DNA of 64,000 nt. It comes from Paracoccus kondratievae. GTDB taxonomy: Bacteria > Pseudomonadota > Alphaproteobacteria > Rhodobacterales > Rhodobacteraceae. Every line of letters starts with the position of its first letter. Position 1 is the stretch's first letter. The stretch lies in NCBI RefSeq assembly GCF_009301415.1, contig NZ_CP045072.1, forward strand, positions 859,001 through 923,000. Reading direction: 5' to 3'. The notes beneath the pieces were generated by a model. The model searched no databases. It saw nothing but the letters and a program-made list of their open reading frames with translations, and was not told where the DNA came from. The position numbers were made by a program, and so were the translations under genes. Below, piece after piece: positions 9,478-18,582 of the stretch.

Positions 9478-10221
9478 TCAGGCAGGCGTACGGGGATTTC
9501 GGATCAGGCGGAAACGGGCACGCCGGGCCTCGGGCGTCGTCGGCTCGCACTGCGGGGCCGAGGGACCGGTCCATGGCGCAGGAGGTTCGGAAAAGCTTAT
9601 GTAAGAGGGCGAAGGCTCAAGCACTCTGGCGCCCGGGATAACCGGGAATTGCCGATCTGCCAACAGATCAAAGCGACGCGGATTGGCCCCGATCTGACCC
9701 TCGGCGGCCAGACAGCCAAGCGCCCGGGTCACGTCCCCAAGGTCCGAGCGCAGCGGCAAAAGCGTCATTCGCCCTTCCAGTGCCGGCCTGCCGTAGCTGG
9801 CCGGGGATTGCAGGGTGATTTCGGTGATCTGCGGCCCGCGAAAGACGCTTTCCAACACGTCCGACAGTCGCCCGCGTGAGGTGGTGTTGAAAAGGGCGCA
9901 TAGCGGCATGCCCCGCACCTCCATCCCCATCAGGTCGATAAGATGTCGCCCCGCCAGTCGAAAGCGCGCTGCGCCCGGGGCGATGCGCTCAAGGATAAAG
10001 GTGTAATCCAGCACCCGGCGGATGCCATGCGGATCAATATCGGCGCGGTCGGGGATGGCGCGCCCCTGGCGCAATCCTTCCCAATAGCTGCGGATTTCGC
10101 CAAGGATACTGCCAGGCCGGATCGGCAGTTCATAATCGGCCAGACGCAAGAGCTTGCCGCGATTCTGCGAGGGACCTGCCTCATATGTGCGGTCATTCTC
10201 TTTTCCGGGGTCATCCGACAT
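9478..10221 (-). CDS. PAS_5-family domain protein of unknown role
   Basis: The 247-residue soluble protein resembles the alphaproteobacterial PAS_5 family. Residues about 35-170 hold a segment starting PGSILGEIRSYWEGLRQGR and continuing through DPHGIRRVLDYTFILERI and FRLAGRHLIDLMGMEVRG, the typical family core. There is no catalytic output domain and no membrane segment. The C-terminal 60 residues are Pro/Arg-rich and look disordered. It is a single gene convergent with DAHP synthase and divergent from gmk. Function is unknown; family members are often thought to be sensory modules. Confidence 0.75.
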   Translation of the reverse strand: MSDDPGKENDRTYEAGPSQNRGKLLRLADYELPIRPGSILGEIRSYWEGLRQGRAIPDRADIDPHGIRRVLDYTFILERIAPGAARFRLAGRHLIDLMGMEVRGMPLCALFNTTSRGRLSDVLESVFRGPQITEITLQSPASYGRPALEGRMTLLPLRSDLGDVTRALGCLAAEGQIGANPRRFDLLADRQFPVIPGARVLEPSPSYISFSEPPAPWTGPSAPQCEPTTPEARRARFRLIRNPRTPA

Positions 10222-10408
10222 CGGGTTGGTCTTGCCTGCCTACTCGTAACACAAACGGTTTTTTCGCAGCCTAAACCCTTGTCGCCGCGCTGCCGAGCAA
10301 ATTCTTGACCAATGGTTAAAATCGGCCCGGATGCCCTGCCGCGGGGCTTGACCCTGCGGGCGGCGGGGGTCATTCAGACGGCGCTGGAACGGCAGGGGAT
10401 ATAAGGGC

Positions 10409-11047
10409 ATGGAGATCGGGCGCAGCGGACTTCTGGTGATCCTGTCCTCGCCTTCCGGGGCGGGCAAATCGACGCTGGCGCGGCGGCTGATGGAATGGGA
10501 TCCGGCTTTGCGCTTTTCGGTTTCGGCCACCACCCGCACACCCCGCCCCGGCGAGGTCGAGGGTGAACATTACTATTTCCGCACGCCCGAAGAGTTCAGC
10601 GCAATGGTTGCGGGGGGGCAGATGCTTGAACATGCCGAGGTGTTCGGCAATTTCTACGGCACCCCGCGCCAACCGGTCGAAGAGGCGATGCTTGCCGGCC
10701 GCGACACGTTGTTTGACGTCGATTGGCAGGGCGGACAGCAGATCCGCGCCTCGGCTCTGGGCAATCATGTCATCTCGATCTTTGTCCTGCCACCGAGCCT
10801 GGCGGAGCTGGAGCGGCGGCTGATCGGCCGCCAGCAGGACTCGATGGAGGTGATCGCCGCCCGGATGCGCAAAAGCCGGGATGAGATCAGCCATTGGGCC
10901 GAATACGATTATGTCATCATCAACGACGATGTTGAACGCAGCACCGAGGCGCTGAAAACCATCCTGACCGCCGAGCGGATGCGTCGCGCCCGGCAGGTGG
11001 GTCTTGGCCCCTTTGTCCGCAAGCTCATGGAGGAAGAGAGCGCATGA
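10409..11047 (+). CDS. gmk: Guanylate kinase
   Basis: This enzyme phosphorylates GMP to GDP with ATP. The 212-residue protein has the P-loop [10 protein letters not shown] near residues 15-24, the GMP-binding segment [17 protein letters not shown], and the VDWQGGQQI and FVLPPS motifs, all standard for the family. It leads an operon whose next two starts overlap preceding stops by four bases. In many alphaproteobacteria gmk follows yicC, which is absent here. The 187-bp upstream gap contains a TTGACC that might be a -35 box, but I see no convincing -10. Confidence 0.96.
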   Translation: MEIGRSGLLVILSSPSGAGKSTLARRLMEWDPALRFSVSATTRTPRPGEVEGEHYYFRTPEEFSAMVAGGQMLEHAEVFGNFYGTPRQPVEEAMLAGRDTLFDVDWQGGQQIRASALGNHVISIFVLPPSLAELERRLIGRQQDSMEVIAARMRKSRDEISHWAEYDYVIINDDVERSTEALKTILTAERMRRARQVGLGPFVRKLMEEESA

Positions 11048-11571
11048 TCTGGCAGCTGGACGGCATAGCGCCGCAAATCGCGGATGATGCATGGGTCGCG
11101 CCTGATGCGCAGCTGATGGGCAAGGTGGTCCTTGAGCCGGGTTCAAGCGTCTGGTTCGGGGCCGTGCTGCGCGGTGATAACGAAGAAATCCGCGTCGGCA
11201 GGAACTCGAACGTGCAGGATCTGACGGTCTGCCATACCGATATCGGTTATCCGCTGACCATTGGTGCTGATTGCACCATCGGCCACCGCGCCATTCTGCA
11301 CGGCTGTACCATTGAGGATGGGGTGCTGATCGGCATGGGCGCGATCATCCTGAACGGGGCCCGGATCGGGGCCGGATCGCTGATCGGGGCCGGGGCGTTG
11401 ATTGCCGAGAATAAGGTGATCCCGCCCGGATCGTTGGTCATGGGGACGCCGGGCAAGGTTGTACGCGAGCTGGACGAGGCTGCGCGCGCGAGGCTGCTGA
11501 AATCGGCCGAGGGTTATAATCGCAATGCCGCCCGCTTTCGTCAGGGGCTGGCTCAGGCCGGGCAGGGATGA
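11044..11571 (+). CDS. Gamma-carbonic anhydrase family protein
   Basis: This is a left-handed beta-helix (hexapeptide repeat) protein of 175 residues. The family metal-binding histidines appear in VCHTDIGYP and [11 protein letters not shown]. Hexapeptide repeats run from about residue 20 to 135, followed by the C-terminal helix [19 protein letters not shown]. Relatives include YrdA, PaaY and CaiE; true carbonic anhydrase activity varies in the family and is not proven here. The start overlaps the gmk stop (ATGA), so it is translationally coupled. Confidence 0.9.
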   Translation: MIWQLDGIAPQIADDAWVAPDAQLMGKVVLEPGSSVWFGAVLRGDNEEIRVGRNSNVQDLTVCHTDIGYPLTIGADCTIGHRAILHGCTIEDGVLIGMGAIILNGARIGAGSLIGAGALIAENKVIPPGSLVMGTPGKVVRELDEAARARLLKSAEGYNRNAARFRQGLAQAGQG

Positions 11572-12623
11572 TGATCGAGGCGCGGCTGCACGCATTGCTG
11601 CGCGCCGTGCCGGTGCCGATGCTGGTCGTAGACCAGCGGGCGCGCGTCATCGGTGCCAATGAGGCTGCTGAAGCTTTGCTTGGTGCAGTGCCGGGCGACC
11701 GGCCCTTTGTTACCGCCCTGCGCCACCCCGAGGTCAACGCGGCGCTGGACGCGGTTCTAGCCGGGCAGGATCGGGCGCGGCTGAATGTCACGCTGGGCTC
11801 TGCCGACCGGCGGGTGTTCTGCGAGGTGACAGTCACCGCGCTTGCGGCGCCGGGGCTATCTGGCGCGGCGGTGGTGATCGAGGACCGATCCCGCGACGAG
11901 GAAACCGAGCAGATGCGTCGCGATTTCGTCGCCAATGTCAGCCATGAATTGCGCACCCCGCTGACCGCGCTGATGGGCTTTATCGAGACGCTGCGAGGTC
12001 CGGCCCGCAACGATCCCGCCGCCCGCGACCGCTTTCTGGACATTATGGAGCGCGAGGCGGGGCGGATGAACCGTCTGGTCGCCGACCTGCTGTCACTTAG
12101 CCGGGTCGAGCAGGATGAACGCCGTCGCCCCGCGCAGGCCCTGGATCTGGCCGGGCTTTTGCGCAGCGTTGTGACCACGCTGAACCCCGCTGCCGCCTCG
12201 GCCTCGGTACGGCTTGAGCTGCTGGGGGCAGATAGCAAGGTCTCGGTTCCCGGCGATGCTGATCAGCTGGTGCAGGTCTTTCACAATCTGATCGAGAATG
12301 CGGTGAAATACGGCAGCTCGGGTGGGGTCGTCACTGTAACGCTTGAGCATCTGACGCATGAGCCGGTGCTGCGCGGCCCGGCCTGGTCAGTTTCGGTGGT
12401 GGATCGGGGGGAAGGGATCGAGCCTCAGCACCTGCCGCGCCTGACCGAGCGTTTCTACCGCGTCGACACCCATCGTTCGCGCGAAAAGGGCGGTACCGGA
12501 TTGGGGCTGGCGATCGTCAAGCATATCATCAATCGCCATCGCGGTCGTTTGCGCATCGAAAGCGAGCGGGGGCAGGGCAGTCGCTTTACCGTCATTCTGC
12601 CCGAAACCATCGGCCGGATCTGA
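11568..12623 (+). CDS. PhoR-like sensor histidine kinase without membrane segments
   Basis: The 351-residue kinase has an N-terminal PAS domain (about 10-105), a HisKA domain with the H-box NVSHELRTPLTALMGF near residue 125, and a HATPase_c domain with N-box LIENAVKYG, G1 VVDRGEGIEP, F-box ERFYRVD and G2 GGTGLGLAIVKHI. No N-terminal transmembrane helix is visible, unlike many PhoR proteins. It overlaps the preceding stop by four bases. No response regulator or pst genes follow, so the partner is encoded elsewhere. Phosphate sensing is a guess from overall resemblance. Confidence 0.85.
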   Translation: MMIEARLHALLRAVPVPMLVVDQRARVIGANEAAEALLGAVPGDRPFVTALRHPEVNAALDAVLAGQDRARLNVTLGSADRRVFCEVTVTALAAPGLSGAAVVIEDRSRDEETEQMRRDFVANVSHELRTPLTALMGFIETLRGPARNDPAARDRFLDIMEREAGRMNRLVADLLSLSRVEQDERRRPAQALDLAGLLRSVVTTLNPAAASASVRLELLGADSKVSVPGDADQLVQVFHNLIENAVKYGSSGGVVTVTLEHLTHEPVLRGPAWSVSVVDRGEGIEPQHLPRLTERFYRVDTHRSREKGGTGLGLAIVKHIINRHRGRLRIESERGQGSRFTVILPETIGRI

Positions 12624-12627
12624 AACG

Positions 12628-12658
12628 AAAAAAGGCGGGCCAGGTACCCGCCTTTTTT
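12628..12658. terminator. Bidirectional Rho-independent terminator between kinase gene and purF
   Basis: GGCGGG (12634-12639) pairs with CCCGCC (12647-12652) around a 7-nt loop, flanked by six A on one side and six T on the other. This is a textbook symmetrical terminator serving the convergent kinase and purF genes. Confidence 0.9.
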
Positions 12659-12683
12659 AATGATTTTGCGGCGCCAGCACCTG

Positions 12684-14183
12684 TCATTCGGCCGCGTGGC
12701 CGGTGATCGGATTGGGTGCTGCGTCGGATTTCATGCGGAAGCCGCGCTCAAGCTGATCGAAGGGTGCGACCGGATAGTCACCCGAGAAGCAGGCGTCGCA
12801 ATATTGCGGACAGGCGTTGTTACGGCCCCTGGCCTCGCCCACTGCGCGGTAAAGCCCGTCCAGCGTGACAAAGGCCAGCGAATCAACGCCGATCCATTCG
12901 CGCATTTCTTCTTCGGACATCTGTGCGGCCAGCAGCTTGCCCCTGTCGGGCGTATCGACGCCGTAGAAACAGGGCCAGGCAGTCGGCGGAGAGGCAATAC
13001 GGAAATGCACCTCGGCCGCGCCGGCGTCCAGGATCATGTCCTTGATCTTGCGGCTGGTCGTGCCACGTACCACCGAATCATCGACCAGCACCACGCGCTT
13101 GCCCTTGACCAGCGCCCGGTTGACGTTGAGCTTCAGCCGCACGCCCATGTTGCGGATCTGCTCGGTCGGCTCGATGAAGGTCCGGCCCATGTACTGGTTG
13201 CGGATGATTCCCATGCCAAAGGGGATGCCGCTTTCATGGGCATAGCCGATGGCTGCGGGGGTGCCGCTGTCGGGAACGGGGCAGACCAGATCAGCCTCGA
13301 CCGGCGCTTCGCGGGCAAGTTCGACCCCGATCTGACGCCGGGTCTCATAGACCGAGCGACCGCCGATAATCGAATCGGGGCGCGAGAAGTAGACATGTTC
13401 AAAGATACAGAACCGGCCGGTCGAGGGGCCAAACGGGCGTGAGCTTTCAATTTCGCCCTTCGAGATGACGACCATCTCGCCCGGTTCGATCTCGCGCAGG
13501 AATTCCGCGCCGATGATATCAAGGGCGCAGGTTTCCGAGGCCAGTACAAAGCCATCGTCGCCGATCCGGCCAAGCACCAGCGGCCGCACGCCCAGCGGGT
13601 CGCGCACACCGATCAGCTTGGTACGGGTCATCGCGATGACCGAGAAGGCACCTTCGACGCGGCGCAGGGCATCTTTCATCCGCTCGGGGATGTTGCGCTG
13701 GATCGAGCGTGCCATCAGGTGGATGATGCATTCCGAATCAGAGCTGGACTGAAAGATCGAGCCACGCTCGATCAGTTCGCGGCGCAGCGCCAGTGCGTTG
13801 GTGATGTTGCCGTTATGGGCGACCGCACAGCCGCCCATGGCGAATTCGCCAAAGAAGGGCTGCACGTCGCGGATTGCTGTCGCGGCCTTGGTGCCGGCGG
13901 TCGAATAACGCACATGGCCGATGGCAAGGGCACCCGGCAGGGTCTCCATCAGGCTTTGCTTGGTAAAGTTGTCGCGGACATAGCCAAAGCGATGGGCGCT
14001 GTTAAAGCCCTGTTCGGCATCATGGGCGACAATGCCGCCCGCCTCCTGACCCCGGTGTTGCAGGGCGTGCAGCCCCAGGGCAACGAAATTCGCGGCATCC
14101 GCGACTCCGATGACACCGAAGACGCCGCACTCCTCGTGCAGACGATCGGAATCAAAAGGATGGGCAAGGAATGGCTGCATCAT
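12684..14183 (-). CDS. purF: Amidophosphoribosyltransferase
   Basis: PurF makes 5-phosphoribosylamine from PRPP and glutamine, the first committed step of purine synthesis. An N-terminal Ntn-type glutaminase domain begins at the catalytic Cys in EECGVFGVIG. About 18 residues precede it, implying a cleaved propeptide. The PRTase domain carries the PRPP loop VVLVDDSVVRGTTS near residue 365. The CPQYCDACFSGDYP segment near 460 contains cysteines of the kind that ligate an Fe-S cluster in Bacillus-type enzymes. Of three consecutive start codons (GTG, ATG, ATG) I use the first ATG, six bases after AAGAG. Confidence 0.96.
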   Translation of the reverse strand: MMQPFLAHPFDSDRLHEECGVFGVIGVADAANFVALGLHALQHRGQEAGGIVAHDAEQGFNSAHRFGYVRDNFTKQSLMETLPGALAIGHVRYSTAGTKAATAIRDVQPFFGEFAMGGCAVAHNGNITNALALRRELIERGSIFQSSSDSECIIHLMARSIQRNIPERMKDALRRVEGAFSVIAMTRTKLIGVRDPLGVRPLVLGRIGDDGFVLASETCALDIIGAEFLREIEPGEMVVISKGEIESSRPFGPSTGRFCIFEHVYFSRPDSIIGGRSVYETRRQIGVELAREAPVEADLVCPVPDSGTPAAIGYAHESGIPFGMGIIRNQYMGRTFIEPTEQIRNMGVRLKLNVNRALVKGKRVVLVDDSVVRGTTSRKIKDMILDAGAAEVHFRIASPPTAWPCFYGVDTPDRGKLLAAQMSEEEMREWIGVDSLAFVTLDGLYRAVGEARGRNNACPQYCDACFSGDYPVAPFDQLERGFRMKSDAAPNPITGHAAE

Positions 14184-14313
14184 CACCGACTCTTGGGGCT
14201 ATTCCGGGAAGGATTAGGGGACGCTTGACGCCAATCTAGGCTTTCAGACCGCCGAAGTCACGCCCTGCGGTCACAGCAGGGCGCATTTTATGTCACAAAA
14301 TAGCCATATGAGC

Positions 14314-14919
14314 CTAGTTTGCCGTGCTGGCCGGAGCCGGAGCGGAGGTATCGACCGGCTGGCCGGTGGCCCCGCAGCTGCGCACCAGCTGTTCATAACG
14401 GCTGACGACCCAGCCCGGGGCGTCCTGCGGGATCTGCTGGTCCATCTTGCCGCGCATCCGCTCAAATACCTGCGCCGAGCGCGAGTTGTCCACGATGGCG
14501 ACAGGCTGGCTGGTCATCACGCGATCATAGACGATGAAGGCGATCGCGACGAGCAGGATGCCCCGTGCCACACCAAAGAGGAAGCCCATCCCCTGATCGA
14601 CGCCGCCAAGCGCCGAGCGCTGCACGACCGATGAAAATAGCGGCGTGATGATCGAGAACAGCACCAGCGCCAGTGCAAAGACCACCGCGAAACCCGCAAT
14701 GGTGGCCAGTTCGCAACTGTCGGCCAGGAACTTGTTCAGCCCCGGCACCTGCGCCACCATCGGCCGCACCGTCGGCGCAAAGATAAAGGCCAGCGCCGCC
14801 GCGCCGATCCATCCCAGGATCGCCAGCGATTCGCGCACGAAACCCCGCGCGTAGGCCAGGATCGCCGAGAGGATGATCACGGCCGCGACAACGCCGTCGA
14901 TGATGGTGAATCCGTCCAT
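14314..14919 (-). CDS. cvpA: CvpA family membrane protein
   Basis: This is an inner-membrane protein of about 200 residues with four predicted helices: near residues 3-22 (IIDGVVAAVIILSAILAYA), 30-48, 72-92 and 110-125. The conserved ARGFVRESLAILGW segment follows helix 1. It precedes purF on the same strand, a common bacterial arrangement behind the old link of CvpA to colicin V production and purF expression; its molecular role remains unclear. The ATG at 14919 is preferred over a GTG six bases upstream because AAGGG lies 8 nt before it. Confidence 0.88.
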   Translation of the reverse strand: MDGFTIIDGVVAAVIILSAILAYARGFVRESLAILGWIGAAALAFIFAPTVRPMVAQVPGLNKFLADSCELATIAGFAVVFALALVLFSIITPLFSSVVQRSALGGVDQGMGFLFGVARGILLVAIAFIVYDRVMTSQPVAIVDNSRSAQVFERMRGKMDQQIPQDAPGWVVSRYEQLVRSCGATGQPVDTSAPAPASTAN

Positions 14920-14971
14920 TTTCACGCCCTTTCGCGGTCTTTCCCGCGTTTGAAGGCCAGATCCGCCGCCT

Positions 14972-16336
14972 TTAACCGGCGCCGAATGTCTCGCCCACGA
15001 AACCTGTCAGATCCGCAATGCGGTCGATCCGCATCCCGGCAACGCCCTCGACCTTGGTGGCCGCGGGCAGGATCGCACGTGAAAAACCAAGTTTCTGTGC
15101 CTCTTTCAACCTGTTTTCCGCCTGAGCGACCGGCCGCAGCGCCCCCGAGAGGCTGATTTCACCGAAAAGTACGGCCTCGGCAGGCAGGGCAACATCCTCG
15201 CGCGCGCTTAGAAGGGCGGCGGCAATCGCAAGATCGGCGGCGGGCTCGTTCACGCGCATCCCCCCGGCAACATTAAGAAAAACGTCAAGCCCGGCAAAGG
15301 GAATGGCGCAACGGGCCTCCAGCACGGCAAGGATGGTCGAGACCCGTCCGCTGTCCAGTCCGACCACCGTTCGGCGGGGACTTGCCAATGTCGAAGGGGC
15401 GACAAGAGCCTGAACCTCGGTCAGTACGGGACGCGTGCCTTCGATCCCGGCAAAGACCGCCGAACCGGCACTAGGTTCACCACGTTCCGACAAAAACAGC
15501 GCCGAAGGGTTTGCAACCTCGGCCAACCCGCCGCCGGTCATCTCGAAAACGCCGATTTCGTCAGCAGGGCCGAAACGATTCTTGTGGGCGCGCAGGATGC
15601 GGAACTGGTGGCCGCGCTCACCCTCGAAATAAAGCACCGTATCGACCATATGCTCGACCACGCGGGGGCCGGCGATCTGGCCCTCTTTGGTGACATGGCC
15701 GACAAGGATGACCGAGGTGCCGCGCCGTTTGGCAAATGTCACCAGCTCATGCGCGCTGGCGCGTACCTGCGCGACCGAGCCGGGCGCCGCCTCGATCCGG
15801 TCGGACCACAGTGTCTGGATCGAATCGATGATGGCGACATCTGGCCGCTCGGTGTCGAGCGTCGTCAGAATGTCGCGAAGGGCTGTTTCGGCCCCCAGCC
15901 GCACCGGCGCATCGCCAAGGCCAAGCCGCTGTGCGCGCAACCGGACCTGAGCACTGGCCTCCTCGCCCGAGATATAGATCGCCTGCTGTCCCGAACGGGC
16001 AAAGGCGGCGGCGGCCTGCAAAAGCAGGGTGGATTTGCCGATACCCGGGTCGCCTCCGACCAGCAGGGCCGAACCGGGAACCAGCCCGCCACCCAGCACC
16101 CGGTCAAGCTCGGCTATGCCCGAGATGGCGCGCGGGGGCGGGGCCTCTTGTGTCGCGAGGCCCGACAGGGGGATCTGCTTGCCCTTCAGCGTCCCAAGGC
16201 CCCGGCCGGGACCCTGCGACAAGGGCGCTTCCTCAATGATAGTGTTCCATGCCCCGCAGGCATCGCAGCGGCCGGCCCATTTGCGATGGCTGGCGCCGCA
16301 GGCGGTGCAGGTAAAGGCAGTGATCGGTTTGGCCAT
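14972..16336 (-). CDS. radA: DNA repair protein RadA
   Basis: RadA is a RecA-like ATPase that helps process recombination intermediates by branch migration. The 454-residue protein has an N-terminal C4 zinc finger (CTACG...CDACG, residues 10-27), Walker A GGDPGIGKST near residue 95, the RadA-specific KNRFG motif near 255, and a C-terminal Lon-protease-like domain. All domains are intact and the length is normal. It lies between cvpA and a UbiH-type hydroxylase on the same strand. Confidence 0.95.
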   Translation of the reverse strand: MAKPITAFTCTACGASHRKWAGRCDACGAWNTIIEEAPLSQGPGRGLGTLKGKQIPLSGLATQEAPPPRAISGIAELDRVLGGGLVPGSALLVGGDPGIGKSTLLLQAAAAFARSGQQAIYISGEEASAQVRLRAQRLGLGDAPVRLGAETALRDILTTLDTERPDVAIIDSIQTLWSDRIEAAPGSVAQVRASAHELVTFAKRRGTSVILVGHVTKEGQIAGPRVVEHMVDTVLYFEGERGHQFRILRAHKNRFGPADEIGVFEMTGGGLAEVANPSALFLSERGEPSAGSAVFAGIEGTRPVLTEVQALVAPSTLASPRRTVVGLDSGRVSTILAVLEARCAIPFAGLDVFLNVAGGMRVNEPAADLAIAAALLSAREDVALPAEAVLFGEISLSGALRPVAQAENRLKEAQKLGFSRAILPAATKVEGVAGMRIDRIADLTGFVGETFGAG

Positions 16337-16381
16337 GCAGCCTATCTGGCAGATTGTGCGCGGGCGCGCCAGCCGGGCATG

Positions 16382-17578
16382 TCAGGCGGCGCCCAGCCCG
16401 GCGCGCATCAGGATGCGACGTACCGGCGACACGGCATAAAGCCCGCCCAGCGTCGCGGCGCGCAGATCGCGCAATGGCCGGGCTGAGATCATGCTTGCCC
16501 GGTTCAGCGCGTCGATGCCGATCAGCCGGGCCATCGCCTCGGGGCGGCGGCGACGCTCATAAGCGGCAAGCGATCTGGCGCTGCCCGGATCATCCGACGA
16601 GAGGTCCAGCAGCGAGGCCAGATCGGCCAGGCTCATGTTCAGCCCCTGCGCACCGATCGGCGGGACGACATGGGCGGCCTCGGCGATCAGGGCGGTGCGT
16701 GGGCCGGTGAACCGGTCGGCAATCTGGCTGATGATCGGCCATTCGGTCAGGCGGGTCGCCTGGGTCAGATGGCCCAGTACCCCGGCCGAGCGGCGGTTTA
16801 GCTCGACCTCGAATTCCTCGCGGGGCAGGGCGCGCAGGCGGGCGATCTCGGTGCCGCGCTCAAGCCAGACCACGGCCGAGGATGGCTTGCCTCCGCGGTC
16901 GGGCAGCGGGACCAGTGTAAAGGGACCGCCCCAGCGATGGATCTCGGTCGAGACATTCCCATGCGGGCGCTCATGGGTGACCGCAAAGGCCAGCGCCTTT
17001 TGCCCATAGCGAAAGGTGCGAACGCCGATGCCAAGCGCCTGCCGCACGGGCGAGTTGCGGCCATCGGCCCCGATCACCAGCCGGGCGCGGATACGGCAGC
17101 CATCGGTCAGCGTGACCAGCGCCTCGCTGTCGCGGACGACCAGTCCCGCCGTGCCGGTGCCGGGCAGGAAGCGGAGGTTTTGCAGGCCGGTAAGCCGGGC
17201 CGAGATTTCGCGTTTCAATAGCCAGTTGGGCAAGTTCCAGCCAAAGGGCTGGTCCGAGATTTCGGAGGCGTCGAATTCCCGCGTCAGCCGCGCCTGCGAC
17301 AGTTTTCCGCCGGCGTCGATGATGCGCATGATCTGCAGGGGCGTTGCATGGGGGGCGAGCCGTTCCCACAAGCCAGCCGCCTGCAAAACCGGGATCGAGG
17401 GTTGCAGAAAGGCGGTGCTGCGCAGGTCCGACCCCTGCGCACTTTCTTCGGTCACGGGCGGGGCGGGATCGACGCAGATCACGCTGCGCCCCGCGCTGCC
17501 AAAAGCGGCTGCGGTGATCAGCCCGGCAATGCCGCCGCCCGAGACGAGGATATCCGTGTCGTCGATTGCCATCTGCAC
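16382..17578 (-). CDS. UbiH/UbiF-family FAD-dependent monooxygenase
   Basis: This flavoprotein hydroxylase probably acts on the ubiquinone ring in coenzyme Q synthesis. The 398-residue protein opens with the FAD-binding DILVSGGGIAGLITAAAFG dinucleotide fold, has the central RLVIGADGRNSPVRQ (DG motif) near residue 165, and the second FAD motif GPRTALIAEAAHVVPPIGAQG near 285. The last is a UbiH-family signature, with EAAH in place of the usual GDAAH-like sequence. Which ring position it hydroxylates cannot be decided here. Confidence 0.85.
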   Translation of the reverse strand: MQMAIDDTDILVSGGGIAGLITAAAFGSAGRSVICVDPAPPVTEESAQGSDLRSTAFLQPSIPVLQAAGLWERLAPHATPLQIMRIIDAGGKLSQARLTREFDASEISDQPFGWNLPNWLLKREISARLTGLQNLRFLPGTGTAGLVVRDSEALVTLTDGCRIRARLVIGADGRNSPVRQALGIGVRTFRYGQKALAFAVTHERPHGNVSTEIHRWGGPFTLVPLPDRGGKPSSAVVWLERGTEIARLRALPREEFEVELNRRSAGVLGHLTQATRLTEWPIISQIADRFTGPRTALIAEAAHVVPPIGAQGLNMSLADLASLLDLSSDDPGSARSLAAYERRRRPEAMARLIGIDALNRASMISARPLRDLRAATLGGLYAVSPVRRILMRAGLGAA

Positions 17579-17590
17579 CGCCCTGCGCTG

Positions 17591-17788
17591 CTAAAAGCCT
17601 GCCGCGTAGGCGACAAGCATGCCAAATACCAGGATAGTCGCCGCCAGCGCGATCAGACTCAGCGCGGGCAGCCCCCAGATGACGAGAGCAACGACCGAGA
17701 GAACCACCACCAGCAGCGCAAAAACGAAAAGGGCTGCGGCGGTGCGCATATCTGCCTTGGCGTTGGCGGGGTGTACGGATTCGGACAT
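17591..17788 (-). CDS. Small two-helix membrane protein, unknown
   Basis: The 65-residue protein is almost entirely hydrophobic after a short polar N-terminus. Two predicted transmembrane helices occupy about residues 17-38 and 42-62. AAGGAA lies about 7 nt before the ATG, supporting translation. It sits 13 bases upstream of the UbiH-like gene on the same strand, suggesting co-transcription. I do not recognise a family. Confidence 0.65.
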   Translation of the reverse strand: MSESVHPANAKADMRTAAALFVFALLVVVLSVVALVIWGLPALSLIALAATILVFGMLVAYAAGF

Positions 17789-17830
17789 GGCGCGTTCCTT
17801 GGCTTGCGGTTTTTCCTGTCGGCGAAGGCT

Positions 17831-18517
17831 TCAGTTCTGGCCCAAGGCGGCAGTTCCGGCAAGTCCGCGCAGGAAAGCGGTCAGATCCTGCGTATGGTAA
17901 TGGACGTGCGGGCCATGATCGTGATCCGGGGCCAGAGCATCGGGGCCGTGGCGCCCCTCACCCACAAGAATCGTTGTCATTCCAAGGTGATGTGGCACTG
18001 AAAGGTTCCTTGGATCATCCTCGAACATGGCGGCACCGGTGGGGTCGAAACCCTCGGTGCCCTGAACTGCGGCATAAGCGCGCGGATCGGGCTTGGGGTG
18101 AAAGCCCACTTCCTCAACTCCATGGATGGCATCGAAAATTGTCAGGCCGCGCCGTTCCAGTACCCGCAGAGCATAGGTGCTGTCGCCGTTGGTGTGGACG
18201 ATCTTGCGGCCGGGCAGGGCGGTGATCAGCCCGGCCAGTTCGGGGTCGGGCTGCAGCTCTGAAAAGTCGATGTCATGGACCTCGCGCAGATAAGGCAGCG
18301 GGTCGATGCCATGTTCGGCCATCAGCCCGGCCAAAGTGGTGCCGTGTTCGCGCCAGTAATGGGCGCGCAGACGGCTGGCCTCGGCCTCGGTCACGCGCAA
18401 TTCGCGCATGACATAGGCGGTCATGCGCCGTTCGATCTGATCGAAAAGGCGGATCTCGGGCGCATAAAGCGTGTTGTCGAGATCAAAGATCCAGGTTGTT
18501 ACATGTCCAAAATTCAT
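17831..18517 (-). CDS. HAD-superfamily pyrimidine 5'-nucleotidase
   Basis: This 228-residue HAD phosphatase is similar to the Sdt1/pyrimidine 5'-nucleotidase group. HAD motif I is FDLDNTLYAP near residue 11 with the two catalytic aspartates. Motif II is IVHTNGD near 108, and motif III/IV includes HPKPDPRAY and FEDDPRNL. It likely removes phosphate from nucleoside monophosphates or related small metabolites in the cytosol. It is divergent from the GntR regulator across a 65-bp gap. Confidence 0.85.
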   Translation of the reverse strand: MNFGHVTTWIFDLDNTLYAPEIRLFDQIERRMTAYVMRELRVTEAEASRLRAHYWREHGTTLAGLMAEHGIDPLPYLREVHDIDFSELQPDPELAGLITALPGRKIVHTNGDSTYALRVLERRGLTIFDAIHGVEEVGFHPKPDPRAYAAVQGTEGFDPTGAAMFEDDPRNLSVPHHLGMTTILVGEGRHGPDALAPDHDHGPHVHYHTQDLTAFLRGLAGTAALGQN

Positions 18518-18582
18518 ATTCCCTGCCTAAACCTGCGGCATGGCGCTTGCAATCGCCGTTCCGAGCGCGGATCGTGCCTGAC

